Shown: in pieces, positions 42,955 to 51,113 of the stretch
How positions within the stretch are numbered: position 1 is the first letter of the stretch
Layout: each line of letters starts with the position of its first letter
Assembly (NCBI GenBank): GCA_049324575.1
Contig: JBMONI010000016.1
Coordinates: 124,001 to 188,000, forward strand
DNA: 64,000 nt
From: JBMONI01 sp049324575
GTDB taxonomy: Bacteria > Omnitrophota > Omnitrophia > Omnitrophales > Aquincolibacteriaceae
Direction: 5' to 3'
Made by a program: the position numbers and the translations under genes
The notes under the pieces: generated by a model
Database searches by the model: none
What the model was told of the DNA's origin: nothing
What the model saw: only the letters and a program-made list of their open reading frames with translations

Positions 42955-43449
42955 TCAGCTCTTCCGTCCTTTTTCGATGATCTCGTCGATCTTTTTTTTC
43001 GTCAGCGGCCCGATATACTCGTCGTCGTTAAGCTGCATCGCCGGCGCGATCTCGCAAGCCCCGAGGCATTCCACGGTATGGAGCGAAAAAAGACCGTCCG
43101 GCGTCATTTCTCCGGCGCGGATCCCGAGCTTTTCTTCCAAATAACGGATCCATTGACCGCCGCCGCAAAGCTCGCAGGAAAGGTTCCGGCAGACCTGGAT
43201 GCGCGTTTTCGCCTTCGGCTTCGTGTAAAAAAGCGTGTAGAAGGTAACGACTTCGCGCACATGGACCGGCGCGATCTCCAGATAGGCCGCGACCGCCTCT
43301 TCGATCTCCAGACTGATGTGGCCAAAATGCTCCATCAACACGCGGAGGACCTCGAGGAGCGCGGCGCGCCGGGTTTCGTACCGCGATACGATCGCATCGC
43401 ATTCCGCGCGGATCGCCGGCGTCCATATCTTTTCAACCCTCACGCTCAT
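42955..43449 (-). CDS. nuoE: NADH dehydrogenase subunit E
   Basis: 164 aa [2Fe-2S] protein. VTFYTLFYTKPKAKTRI, CRNLSCELCGG and VECLGACEIAPAMQLNDD give the C-x4-C ... C-x3-C pattern. GGAGG precedes the ATG at 43449. The upstream in-frame ATG at 43503 would add a glycine/alanine-rich stretch, so the later start is preferred. Transcribed with nuoD and nuoF. Confidence 0.93.
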   Translation of the reverse strand: MSVRVEKIWTPAIRAECDAIVSRYETRRAALLEVLRVLMEHFGHISLEIEEAVAAYLEIAPVHVREVVTFYTLFYTKPKAKTRIQVCRNLSCELCGGGQWIRYLEEKLGIRAGEMTPDGLFSLHTVECLGACEIAPAMQLNDDEYIGPLTKKKIDEIIEKGRKS

Positions 43450-43499
43450 TGCTCCCTCCTCCAATGCACCGGCTCCCCCCGCCCCTCCGGGGCGGTCGG

Positions 43500-43518
43500 T
43501 CAAACCCCGGAAGTTTGA
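43500..43518. repeat. 19-bp palindrome TCAAACCCCGGAAGTTTGA between nuoE and nuoD
   Basis: TCAAAC/CTTTGA-like arms around CCCCGGA form a small stem. A one-base variant, TCAAACCCCGGAGGTTTGA, is at 60698-60716. It lies in the 76-base intergenic stretch between nuoD and nuoE. Confidence 0.55.
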
Positions 43519-43525
43519 TAAGATT

Positions 43526-44854
43526 CTAACGGTCGAGTTCGCCGCCGATCATATTCACGGAACCGAAAGTCGGAACAAGATCGGCCATCGAAGCGCCTTT
43601 CAAAAGCAGCGGCAACGCCGCCATGATCGCGAAACACGGCGGGCGGACACGCACCCGGTAGGGCGTCCCGCTGCCGTCGCTGACCACATAGAAACCAAGC
43701 TCCCCGTTCGCCCCCTCGACCGGAAAATACGCTTCCCCGCGCGGCGGGCGGATCCCGTGCCCGTCCATGATGATCTTAAAATGATGCATGAGCCCTTCGA
43801 TCGAACTGTAGGTCGCTTCCTTCGACGGAAGAATGGCCTGTTTTTCATCGGTCTCGACCGACGAAAAATTCGAACGGTTGAGCCCTTCAAGGGTCGGATC
43901 CCCGTCGGCCCGCGCCGAGACCAGCCCCTCGATCCTCCCCATCTTCGCCTCATCGACCATCTCGGAAGCGGCCATCGCGCGCCCCTCCAGGTCCACCCGG
44001 ACCGCCCCGCCCGGGATCTGCTTCAGCGCCTGTTCAATGATACGCATGCTCTGTTCCATCTCTTCCATCCGGCAAAGATAGCGGTCGAGATTATCGCCGT
44101 GCTCGCCGACCGGAACATCAAAATCAAAATGGTCATAGACCAGATACGGCGAACTGCGGCGCACATCGTAATCGACCCCGGTCGAACGCAGAAAAGGCCC
44201 CGTGATCCCGTAAGCCAGCGCATCCTTGGAGGAGATCTTCCCGGTCTTTTTCATGCGGTCGACGAAAATCCGGTTGGTATCAAGAAGCGCGTGCACCTCT
44301 CGAAGGATCTTGCGGGTCTCACGGAGCGCGGCAAGGCATTCGCCTTCGAACCGCCGCGGCAAATCGCTTTTGACCCCGCCGATCCGCATATAACTGACCG
44401 TCACCCTCGCACCCGTGACCGAATCGATCAACCGGTAAAGCGCCTCCCGGGCTTCCATCATGTAGAGAAAGACCGTGAAGGCCCCGAGTTCCATCGCCGT
44501 CGCTCCGACACAGGTCAAATGATCCGTGATCCGCGAGATCTCGCAGAGGATCACGCGAATGTATTGCGCCCGCTCGGTCGTCTTGAGGCCGAAGAGCTTC
44601 TCGACCGCAAGGCAGTATCCCGTATTGTTGATGAACGGGGAAACATAATTGAGCCGGTCCGTATACGGGATCACCTGCAAGTAGCCGCTTAGCTCCGCGG
44701 ATTTCTCGAACGCCCGATGCAAGTACCCGATCTCGACCTCCGAACGGACGATCGTCTCGCCCTCCAGTTCCGCGATCACGCGCACGATCCCGTGCATCGA
44801 CGGATGCGCGGGGCCGACGTTGAGGAGCATGTTTTCTTTGCGCGTTTTATTCAC
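43526..44854 (-). CDS. nuoD: NADH dehydrogenase subunit D (49 kDa)
   Basis: 442 aa. LNVGPAHPSMHGIVRVIAEL and RAFEKSAELSGYLQVIPYTD near the N-terminus, ATAMELGAFTVFLYMMEAREAL in the middle and a RPPCFAIMAALPLLLKGASMADLV C-terminus are NuoD signatures; the last part ends with GSVNMIGGELDR. It carries the quinone-binding site with NuoB. GTG at 44854 overlaps the nuoC stop (GTGA). The ATG at 44830 is an alternative start. Confidence 0.95.
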   Translation of the reverse strand: MNKTRKENMLLNVGPAHPSMHGIVRVIAELEGETIVRSEVEIGYLHRAFEKSAELSGYLQVIPYTDRLNYVSPFINNTGYCLAVEKLFGLKTTERAQYIRVILCEISRITDHLTCVGATAMELGAFTVFLYMMEAREALYRLIDSVTGARVTVSYMRIGGVKSDLPRRFEGECLAALRETRKILREVHALLDTNRIFVDRMKKTGKISSKDALAYGITGPFLRSTGVDYDVRRSSPYLVYDHFDFDVPVGEHGDNLDRYLCRMEEMEQSMRIIEQALKQIPGGAVRVDLEGRAMAASEMVDEAKMGRIEGLVSARADGDPTLEGLNRSNFSSVETDEKQAILPSKEATYSSIEGLMHHFKIIMDGHGIRPPRGEAYFPVEGANGELGFYVVSDGSGTPYRVRVRPPCFAIMAALPLLLKGASMADLVPTFGSVNMIGGELDR

Positions 44855-45336
44855 TCGTCCTTGATCCCCGGCAGCGGCTGCCGCTTGTTATACGGATAAT
44901 CTTTCCGCAACGGATGCCCGGAGAACTCCGCGTACATCAGGATCCGCTTCAGGTTTGGATGCCCTTCGAACCGGATCCCGAACATATCCCAGACCTCCCG
45001 CTCGAACCAGTCCGCCGCAGGCCAGACGCCCGTCAGCGTCGGCACGTAAAGATTGTTCTCCGGCACGCGTACCTTGATCCGGAGCCGAAGGTTCTTCGTC
45101 ACCGAATAAAGATGATAGACGACCTCAAAGCGCGGCACCCACTTCATCGCGAGCCCGTCGACTGCCGTGAGGTCCATCAGAACATTCATCGCGATCTCGG
45201 GATGTTCGCGCAGGTATTCGATGATCTCGACCAGCCGTTCGGCGCGCACCACCACGGTCTCGTCCCCTGCCTGGTCATGCACTTCGAGGACCTCGTTCGG
45301 GAACGCTTGCTGGACTTTGAGATGAATGCCGCGCAT
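44851..45336 (-). CDS. nuoC: NADH dehydrogenase subunit C (30 kDa)
   Basis: 161 aa. FEVVYHLYSVTKNLRLRIKV, WPAADWFEREVWDMFGIRFEGHP and GHPLRKDYP are the NuoC family signatures. It is a separate gene, not fused to nuoD as in enterobacteria. It starts two bases from the nuoB stop and overlaps the nuoD start. Confidence 0.95.
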   Translation of the reverse strand: MRGIHLKVQQAFPNEVLEVHDQAGDETVVVRAERLVEIIEYLREHPEIAMNVLMDLTAVDGLAMKWVPRFEVVYHLYSVTKNLRLRIKVRVPENNLYVPTLTGVWPAADWFEREVWDMFGIRFEGHPNLKRILMYAEFSGHPLRKDYPYNKRQPLPGIKDE

Positions 45337-45338
45337 GG

Positions 45339-45800
45339 CTAGAGGTGCTTCTGCCTTTGGATCTTTTCCTGCAGTTTGATGAGGCCGTCGAGAACGTTCT
45401 CCGGCCGGGGCGGGCAGCCCGGGATATAAACGTCCACGGGAAGGATCGTATCGATCCCCTGGACCGTCGCGTAATTATCGTAGAAGCCGCCGGTACACGT
45501 GCAGACGCCGAACGCCACCACCCATTTCGGATCGGCCATCTGCTCATAGATCTGTTTCAGGACCGGCGCGATCTTGTGCGAGATCGTCCCCACGACGAAC
45601 AGCACGTCGGCCTGGCGCGGCGAAAAACGCGGGAACCCCGCGCCGAAACGATCCATGTCGAAATCCGAACACGCGGTCGACATATACTCCATGCCGCAGC
45701 AAGCCGTGACGAACGGATATTGGAAGATCGAATATTTGCGGGCCCAGCCAAGCGCGGCGTTAAGCCGGGAAGTGAAAAACCCTCCGGTCTTCATCTCCAT
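45339..45800 (-). CDS. nuoB: NADH dehydrogenase subunit B (20 kDa)
   Basis: 153 aa. Cluster N2 cysteines are in TACCGMEYM, VCTCTGGFYDNY and PGCPPRPENVLDGL; VVGTISHKIAPVLKQIYEQM is also characteristic. It holds the terminal [4Fe-4S] cluster before quinone. It starts inside the end of nuoA (10-base overlap). Confidence 0.96.
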   Translation of the reverse strand: MEMKTGGFFTSRLNAALGWARKYSIFQYPFVTACCGMEYMSTACSDFDMDRFGAGFPRFSPRQADVLFVVGTISHKIAPVLKQIYEQMADPKWVVAFGVCTCTGGFYDNYATVQGIDTILPVDVYIPGCPPRPENVLDGLIKLQEKIQRQKHL

Positions 45801-46150
45801 TGGAACGCCCCCTTCCGCCAGGCGTACGCGAAGCCGAGCAGGAGCAGGACCAGGAAGAAAAACATCTCGACGAAACCGAACACCCCAAGCTCGCGGTACA
45901 CCACCGCCCAGGGGAAAAGAAAGACCAGTTCGACATCAAAGAGGACAAAAAGCATGCCGGCCAGGTAGAACTTCACGTTGTGGCGCCCGGACGGCGATTC
46001 AAAAGGGATCTTGCCGGTTTCATAGGGAGTGTTTTTGGCGGCATTCGGACGGCGGGGGCCGAGCACTTCGGCAAGAAAGAGAAAGGTCGCCGCAAAACCG
46101 GCGGCCAGGATAAAAACGATCAGGACCCCGAGATAGTCTTTTAATTCCAT
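45791..46150 (-). CDS. nuoA: NADH dehydrogenase subunit A
   Basis: 119 aa with three membrane helices. The conserved YETGKIPFESPSGRHNVKFYLAGMLFVLFDVELVFLFPWAV block is the NuoA signature, including the LFDVE loop motif. It starts the run of complex I genes after the TPR gene. Confidence 0.95.
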   Translation of the reverse strand: MELKDYLGVLIVFILAAGFAATFLFLAEVLGPRRPNAAKNTPYETGKIPFESPSGRHNVKFYLAGMLFVLFDVELVFLFPWAVVYRELGVFGFVEMFFFLVLLLLGFAYAWRKGAFQWR

Positions 46151-46167
46151 AGTGTCAACGATGCGGT

Positions 46168-46665
46168 TTAATTCATGAAACCCAAAAGCCGGTTCACGGC
46201 CTTACGGGCCAGCGTGTAGTCGGCGTTCTCGCGAAGCGCATCCTGGTAGCTTGCAAGCGCTTTTTGCCAGTCGCCTTTTTTCTCCCAGATCCTCCCCATA
46301 TTATAGTGGGGATAACAGTAGGAATCGTACCGCTTCGCGCGCGCGGCCTTCTCGAGCCATCCAAGCGCCTCGTCCTCGCGTCCCAGATCGATCAAATAGG
46401 CCCCGATATCATTGTAAGGATTCCCGAAATCCGGGTCGAGACCGATCGCCAGCTCGCACTCGCGGATCGCCTCCGGATAACGCCCCTTCATACTATACGC
46501 CCAGCCAAGGAAAGTATGCGCCTCCGCCGTCGGACAGAGGCCGAGAGACTTGAGGTAAAGCTCGATCGCCTCGTCAAGTTCCCCGCGCGTCTGCCGCTCG
46601 TAGCCCTCTTCGAAGCAGCGGCGCGCTTCGCTGATCTGTTGGTCTTCCGGTTCGTGGTCCATCAT
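46168..46665 (-). CDS. TPR-repeat protein preceding the nuo operon
   Basis: 165 aa of tandem tetratricopeptide repeats: AHTFLGWAYSMKGRYPEAIRECELAI, then NPYNDIGAYLIDLGREDEALGWLEKA, then PHYNMGRIWEKKGDWQKALASYQDAL (shortened here to motif level: A..L....G....A). It may scaffold complex assembly; such TPR genes are not standard nuo components. The ATG at 46665 is preferred to a TTG six bases upstream. TATAAT (46684-46689, minus) lies 18 bases before it and likely drives nuoA-H. Confidence 0.82.
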   Translation of the reverse strand: MMDHEPEDQQISEARRCFEEGYERQTRGELDEAIELYLKSLGLCPTAEAHTFLGWAYSMKGRYPEAIRECELAIGLDPDFGNPYNDIGAYLIDLGREDEALGWLEKAARAKRYDSYCYPHYNMGRIWEKKGDWQKALASYQDALRENADYTLARKAVNRLLGFMN

Positions 46666-46683
46666 CGCCAAAATATTTTCGTT

Positions 46684-46689
46684 ATTATA
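46684..46689 (-). promoter_or_regulatory. -10 element TATAAT of the TPR-nuo operon
   Basis: A consensus TATAAT on the minus strand lies 18 bases before the TPR ATG. The -35 region is poor. It would give a 5' leader of about 11 bases. Confidence 0.5.
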
Positions 46690-46811
46690 GCAGAGAAATC
46701 ACGGAACACCCGCTCGGAAAATCAAGGCCGGTCCTCCACAAAGCCGGCCGTGCCCGCCCGGCGCCGGGAGCGGCCTGGAATCTGTTCCTGTGTTTTTCCG
46801 CGAACTTAGTA

Positions 46812-46817
46812 TATACT
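46812..46817 (+). promoter_or_regulatory. -10-like element TATACT just before the helicase ATG
   Basis: TATACT ends six bases before the ATG at 46824, so transcription would begin at or near the start codon. No Shine-Dalgarno is present and the -35 is weak. Confidence 0.45.
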
Positions 46818-46823
46818 GCGCCC

Positions 46824-48065
46824 ATGACGACTCCTCTGGCCCAACCTTCGAATCCGACCTTTTACGGACTCGGCATCGCTCCGCATCTTTTAGGCGCCCT
46901 GGACCGGATGAAATTCCATACCCCGACCCCGATCCAGCAGAAAGCTATTCCGCTCGCGATCGAAGGGCAGGATGTGATCGGGATCGCGCAGACCGGAACG
47001 GGAAAGACCCTCGCCTTCGGGATCCCCATGATCCAGCAGCTCGCGCAGAAAAAAGGCCGCGGGCTGATCCTGGTCCCCACGCGCGAACTGGCTTATCAGG
47101 TCCACCAAAGCATTCATAAGCTCGATCCGAAACTGAGATTCGCCGTCCTGATCGGCGGCGCCTCCATGCATAACCAGGTCCAGGAACTTCGACAGCATCC
47201 GCGCATCATCATTGCGACGCCCGGCCGGCTGATCGATCACATGGAGCAACGGCATCTTTTTCTGAACGAGGTCTGCATCCTCGTCCTCGACGAGGCCGAC
47301 CGCATGCTCGATCTCGGGTTCGCGCCGCAGATCCAGACCATTCTCCGCGCCGTCCCCAAGGATCGGCAAACCATGCTTTTTTCGGCCACCATGCCCGAGC
47401 AGATCATGAAGATCGCCTCGCTCCATATGAAACTCCCCACCCATGTCGAGATCGCCAAGTCGGGGACCGTTGCGGAAAAGATCACGCAGGAACTTTTCAT
47501 CGTGAAGAAGGAGGCCAAAAAACAGCTTCTGGCAAAGATCCTCGGGCAATACCACGGGACCATCCTGGTTTTCTCACGGACCAAGATCGGCGCCCGCAAG
47601 ATCACGCGCGCGATCCGCGACCTCGGGCACAGCGCGGCCGAGATCCACGCCGACCGATCGCTCGCGCAAAGGCGCGAAGCCCTCGAGGGTTTCAAATCGG
47701 GAAAATACCGGATCCTGGTCGCCACCGATATTGCCGCGCGCGGCATCGATGTAAAAGGGATCGAATTGGTCCTCAACTACGATCTGCCTGACGATGCCGA
47801 GAACTATGTGCACCGGATCGGACGCACCGGACGCATCGGCGACACCGGACACGCGATCTCCTTCGCCACTCCCGATCAGGGCAAGGACGTCAAAGAGATC
47901 GAAAGGCTCATGCGCACCGTCCTCCCCATCTCCGAGCACCCGGAAATGCCCCTCGAAAATTTCATCGCCTACAAACCCGTGCAAGTCGCTTCCTTCGGCG
48001 GGAAAGGCTTCCGCGGCCGACGCGGCCGAAATTTTCTCGCCTCTTCTTATCGCCGCAGCCGCTGA
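46824..48065 (+). CDS. DEAD-box RNA helicase (RhlE-like)
   Basis: 413 aa. Q-motif PTPIQQKAIP, motif I AQTGTGKT, Ia PTREL, Ib TPGR, II DEAD, III SAT, V ARGIDVKG and VI HRIGRTGR are all present in order. The short arginine/glycine-rich C-terminal tail (GGKGFRGRRGRNF) suits RNA binding. It is an ATP-dependent RNA remodelling enzyme likely used in cold or ribosome processing. The start may be leaderless because a -10-like TATACT is six bases upstream. Confidence 0.92.
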   Translation: MTTPLAQPSNPTFYGLGIAPHLLGALDRMKFHTPTPIQQKAIPLAIEGQDVIGIAQTGTGKTLAFGIPMIQQLAQKKGRGLILVPTRELAYQVHQSIHKLDPKLRFAVLIGGASMHNQVQELRQHPRIIIATPGRLIDHMEQRHLFLNEVCILVLDEADRMLDLGFAPQIQTILRAVPKDRQTMLFSATMPEQIMKIASLHMKLPTHVEIAKSGTVAEKITQELFIVKKEAKKQLLAKILGQYHGTILVFSRTKIGARKITRAIRDLGHSAAEIHADRSLAQRREALEGFKSGKYRILVATDIAARGIDVKGIELVLNYDLPDDAENYVHRIGRTGRIGDTGHAISFATPDQGKDVKEIERLMRTVLPISEHPEMPLENFIAYKPVQVASFGGKGFRGRRGRNFLASSYRRSR

Positions 48066-48080
48066 ACTTCGCTTCCTCTC

Positions 48081-48109
48081 TTGACAGGGAAAGGATTGTC
48101 CGCTATTAT
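48081..48109 (+). promoter_or_regulatory. Promoter of the DUF134-led operon
   Basis: TTGACA (48081-48086), a 17-base spacer and TATTAT (48104-48109) form a near-consensus sigma70 promoter. The expected start is near 48116, and the operon continues to 53067. Confidence 0.8.
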
Positions 48110-48125
48110 TGGCATATGCTAATAA
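48106..48125. promoter_or_regulatory. Near-palindromic operator candidate TTATTGGCATATGCTAATAA
   Basis: Arms TTATT and AATAA flank GCATATGC. Only the G at 48111 and T at 48120 fail to mirror, giving 18 of 20 symmetric bases. It covers the end of the -10 and the predicted transcription start, a typical repressor position. The first gene of the operon encodes a DUF134 DNA-binding protein. Confidence 0.6.
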
Positions 48126-48140
48126 CTCCCGGAGGTCCCC

Positions 48141-48503
48141 TTGCCGCGTCCTTTTAAATGCCGACACGTTCATGGCAACCCAGGGGCCGATTATTTCAAA
48201 CCCCGAGGGATCCCGGTGTCGGCGCTGCAGGAGATCGGCCTTTCCCTGGATGAATTCGAAGCGGTCCGTCTCGCCGACCTGGAGGGGCTTTACCAGGAAG
48301 AGGCCGCGCAAAAGATGAATATTTCCCGGCAAACGTTCGGAAATATTTTGACCACGGCCCATCGGAAGATCGCCGATGCGCTGGTCAACGGAAAAGCCCT
48401 GAAAATCGCCGGGGGCATGAACATTTTTCAAGCCCCGCCGGGGCCCATGGCCGCTCAGCCGCGAGGCCGCGGGTGGGGACGCTGCCGCCGAGGCGGTTTT
48501 TGA
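48141..48503 (+). CDS. DUF134 helix-turn-helix protein
   Basis: 120 aa. It begins MPRPFKCRHVHGNPGADYFKP, and the sigma-like HTH is in LDEFEAVRLADLEGLYQEEAAQKM plus NISRQTFGNILTTAHRKIADAL; DUF134 proteins often start with an MPRP-like stretch and carry this HTH. TTG at 48141 has GGAGGT upstream. The C-terminus is glycine/arginine-rich (QPRGRGWGRCRRGGF). It is likely the operon's regulator, perhaps binding the palindrome at 48106-48125. Confidence 0.88.
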   Translation: MPRPFKCRHVHGNPGADYFKPRGIPVSALQEIGLSLDEFEAVRLADLEGLYQEEAAQKMNISRQTFGNILTTAHRKIADALVNGKALKIAGGMNIFQAPPGPMAAQPRGRGWGRCRRGGF

Positions 48504-48552
48504 CAATAGTGTTTTTCAGGAATTTTCAATGAACCCTAAGGAGGTGAACGTC

Positions 48553-48849
48553 ATGCCAGGATTCAACGGATCGGGCCCCACGGGAATGGGGCCGATGACA
48601 GGATGGGGACGCGGCCGTTGTGCGGCCGGTCTGGGAGGAAGGCCTTTTTACGGGGCCGGACGCGGCCGCCGCTGGCTAGGCCAGCGTGCTTTTTCGGGCC
48701 CTGGAGGTTTCGGCTATGGGCAAGGGGCTTTTCAAAACCCCGCAGACCCGGGATCCGAGACCTCCCTGCTGAAAGGGCAGGAAAGTCTTGTCTCGGAAGA
48801 ACTCGCCAGGATCCAAGCGCGGATCCGCGAACTGGAAAGTCAAAAATAA
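48553..48849 (+). CDS. DUF5320-like glycine-rich small protein
   Basis: 98 aa. The N-terminus MPGFNGSGPTGMGPMTGWGRG and a GRGRRW..RAFSGPGGFGYG stretch are typical of DUF5320 proteins, followed by a coiled-coil-like C-terminus (LVSEELARIQARIRELESQ). AAGGAGGTGA is well placed before the ATG at 48553, so the earlier ATG at 48529 is rejected. These proteins recur next to NifX-like and MinD-like genes in anaerobes; function unknown. Confidence 0.8.
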   Translation: MPGFNGSGPTGMGPMTGWGRGRCAAGLGGRPFYGAGRGRRWLGQRAFSGPGGFGYGQGAFQNPADPGSETSLLKGQESLVSEELARIQARIRELESQK

Positions 48850-48917
48850 CGATCGCTCAAGGGGCGGAAGATTGGGGATCGTCCGCCCCTCCGCGATCTC
48901 ATTCAAGGAGATTTTCT

Positions 48918-49286
48918 ATGATCCGACTCGGTATAACTTTGGAAGATGACCAGGGACTTGAAAGCAATGTCTGCGCACATTTCGGCCAATGCACCTATTT
49001 CGGCCTTGTCGAACTTGACGGTCCAAAGATCCAAAGTTCAAAGGTCGTTCCGAACACCGCCCAGCACGGAGGCGGAGGGTGTCAAGCCGTCGACGTCATC
49101 CTCAGCCACGGGATCACCCATGTGATCGCCGGCGGCATGGGCGGCGGAGCGCAGGCCAAATTCGCCCAAGCCGGGATCCCGGTTTACGGCTATTCGGGGA
49201 AAGCCCAGCATGCGGTCGAGGACTTCATCAAGAAAAACCTGGGAGGCCTCGCTTCCTGTGCCGACCACGACGGCCATTGCCATTAA
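48918..49286 (+). CDS. NifX/NifB-like dinitrogenase cofactor-domain protein (ORP-like)
   Basis: 122 aa. RLGITLEDDQGLESNVCAHFGQCTYF and GGGGCQAVDVILSHGITHVIAGGMGGGAQ are signatures of the NifX/orange-protein family (MTH1175-like), and GIPVYGYSG and HHAVEDFI-type residues follow. The histidine/cysteine-rich end (CADHDGHCH) could bind a metal. AAGGAG precedes the ATG. In sulfate reducers a similar protein, ORP, binds a Mo/Cu sulfide cluster; whether this one does is unknown. Confidence 0.88.
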   Translation: MIRLGITLEDDQGLESNVCAHFGQCTYFGLVELDGPKIQSSKVVPNTAQHGGGGCQAVDVILSHGITHVIAGGMGGGAQAKFAQAGIPVYGYSGKAQHAVEDFIKKNLGGLASCADHDGHCH

Positions 49287-49303
49287 GCCGCCGTGGGAAA
49301 GCC

Positions 49304-49636
49304 ATGAAGATCGCGATCACCTGCAAAACGCAAGGCCCGGATGCGGAGCTGGATCCCCGTTTCGGACGTTGCGGTTTTTTTCTTTTTTTCGACACGGAGA
49401 CAGGGACCGAAGAGTTCCTCAAAAATCCTTATGGAGATTCCCAAGGCGGAGCGGGGATCCAATCAGCCCGTGAAATGGTCTCCCGAAAAGTGGAACGCAT
49501 CCTGACCGGACAAGTGGGCCCGAACGCCCTCAAAGTCCTTGAAGAAGCCGGGATCGGGATCACAAGCGGGCTTTCGGGAAAAGTATCCGCCCTTCTCCAG
49601 CCCTACAAGGAAGGACGGTCCGGAAATGCCCGATGA
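49304..49636 (+). CDS. Second NifX-like dinitrogenase cofactor-domain protein
   Basis: 110 aa. MKIAITCKTQGPDAELDPRFGRCGFF, then a short variable stretch, then GQVGPNALKVLEEAGIGI are typical of the family. It lacks the His/Cys tail of the preceding copy. It is probably the usual partner or paralogue rather than a recent duplicate. The end overlaps the methyltransferase gene by 11 bases. Confidence 0.85.
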   Translation: MKIAITCKTQGPDAELDPRFGRCGFFLFFDTETGTEEFLKNPYGDSQGGAGIQSAREMVSRKVERILTGQVGPNALKVLEEAGIGITSGLSGKVSALLQPYKEGRSGNAR

Positions 49637-50249
49637 GCTTCCTTTTTGCACCTTTGACGATTACCGGAAAAAGGTGCTCGACCGCGAGGCCCTTTTCCTG
49701 GAGGAAGGGTATGACTTTGCGCTGGAAAGGGCGCGGATCCTCGATCAGGTTTCTCCCCTTCCCCGCAGGATCCTTGAAGCCGGAACGGGCAAAGGCCATT
49801 TCACTCTGGCCCTGGCCGAAAGGGGCCTCTCGTTCACGACCTTTGACATTACCGCCGAAGATCAGGCCGTCGCGAAATTCCATCTCCGGCATCACGGCCT
49901 GGCCGCGCAAGTCGTTTTCAGGATCGAGCATGAAACGCGTTTGAGTTTCCCCGACGAAAGTTTCGATATCCTCTTCTGCATCAACGCCTTGCACCATCTC
50001 ACCCAGCCCCGCGCAACGCTTGCCGAATGGCTCCGAATCCTCGCCCCTCAAGGACGGATGGTCCTGAGCGATTTCAGCGCCGAGGGATTCGCCATCGTCG
50101 AGCGCATCCATGCCCTGGAAGGCCGCGCGCATCCAAGGGAAGAATTCACGATCCCTCTGGCCATGCACTTTTTGCAGGAGAAAGGGCTGAAGGTCGCCCG
50201 GACCGGTTCCCGACTGCAGGAAACCCTGATCGCGGAAAAACCGTTATGA
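49626..50249 (+). CDS. SAM-dependent methyltransferase, class I
   Basis: 207 aa. Motif I LEAGTGKGHFTLALAE, acidic motif II FTTFDIT, DESFDILFCINALHHL (motif IV) and MVLSDFSAE (motif VI) are clear. An N-terminal helix region of about 40 residues precedes the Rossmann fold. The substrate is unknown. It overlaps the NifX gene at its start and the first MinD gene at its end, so it belongs to the operon. Confidence 0.88.
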   Translation: MPDELPFCTFDDYRKKVLDREALFLEEGYDFALERARILDQVSPLPRRILEAGTGKGHFTLALAERGLSFTTFDITAEDQAVAKFHLRHHGLAAQVVFRIEHETRLSFPDESFDILFCINALHHLTQPRATLAEWLRILAPQGRMVLSDFSAEGFAIVERIHALEGRAHPREEFTIPLAMHFLQEKGLKVARTGSRLQETLIAEKPL

Positions 50250-51112
50250 TCCTTTCAGTCGCCAGCGGAAAAGGAGGGACCGGAAAGACCACCGTCGCCG
50301 TCAATCTGGCGCTGAGCATCCCGAACGCGCAATTGCTCGATTGCGACGTGGAAGCGCCGAACGCCCACCTTTTCCTCAAGCCCGCTCTGCGCGAAAAAAA
50401 ACCGGCCCAACTTCTGCTCCCCGAGATCGATCTTTCGAAATGCGATCTCTGCGGAAAGTGCCAGGAGATCTGCGCTTACCATGCCTTAGCCGTTCTGCCG
50501 AAAAAAGTCCTCGTCTTCCAGGAACTTTGCCACAGTTGCGGCGCCTGCGCCTCCCTCTGTCCCCGGAACGCGATCCGGGAAGTCCCGAAAGAGATCGGCC
50601 AGGTCGAGTTGGGAGCCTCGAACGGTCTTCTCTTCGGACACGGAAGGCTTTATATCGGAGAAATGATGTCGCCGTTCCTCATCCAGCAGGTCCGGAAACT
50701 GACCGTCCCGGACCGCACGGTCGTGATCGACGCGCCCCCGGGGACCTCGTGCCCGATGATCGCAGCGGTCCGGCAAAGTGATTTCTGCATCCTGGTCACC
50801 GAACCGACCCCTTTCGGCCTTAACGACCTCGGCCTTGCGGTCGAAGTCGTAAAACGATTGGGCATTCCGCTGGGCGTGATCCTCAATCGGGCGGATGAGA
50901 ATAACACCGAGGTGGAAACCTTCTGTAAGGCTCGTAAGATCCCCGTTTTGTTGTCCATCCCTTTTGAACGCAGGATCGCCGAGCTTTATTCGAAAGGGAT
51001 CCCGCTCGTCACTGCCGACCCTTCCTATCAAACGATCTTCAGTGACCTTCGGGACAAGATCTTTGCGTTGTTGGCCGGTTCTGCAAAAGCTCCCCGGAAA
51101 GGAACCGGATAA
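50246..51112 (+). CDS. MinD/Mrp-family ATPase with inserted ferredoxin domain (1)
   Basis: 288 aa. The deviant Walker A (GKGGTGKTT) is followed by a 2x[4Fe-4S] insert (CDLCGKCQEICAYHAL, CHSCGACASLCPRNAI, about residues 60-110). The fold resumes with DAPPGTSCPMIAAV and GVILNRADENNTEV. This matches the ATPases of the ORP complex in Desulfovibrio (cluster-binding MinD-like proteins). A role in cluster insertion or protein localisation is inferred. The second copy follows after one base. Confidence 0.9.
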   Translation: MILSVASGKGGTGKTTVAVNLALSIPNAQLLDCDVEAPNAHLFLKPALREKKPAQLLLPEIDLSKCDLCGKCQEICAYHALAVLPKKVLVFQELCHSCGACASLCPRNAIREVPKEIGQVELGASNGLLFGHGRLYIGEMMSPFLIQQVRKLTVPDRTVVIDAPPGTSCPMIAAVRQSDFCILVTEPTPFGLNDLGLAVEVVKRLGIPLGVILNRADENNTEVETFCKARKIPVLLSIPFERRIAELYSKGIPLVTADPSYQTIFSDLRDKIFALLAGSAKAPRKGTG

Positions 51113-51113
51113 A

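Noticed and set aside
48529..48552. DUF5320 start at 48529
   Set aside because: AAGGAGGTGA lies inside this extension and points to the ATG at 48553.
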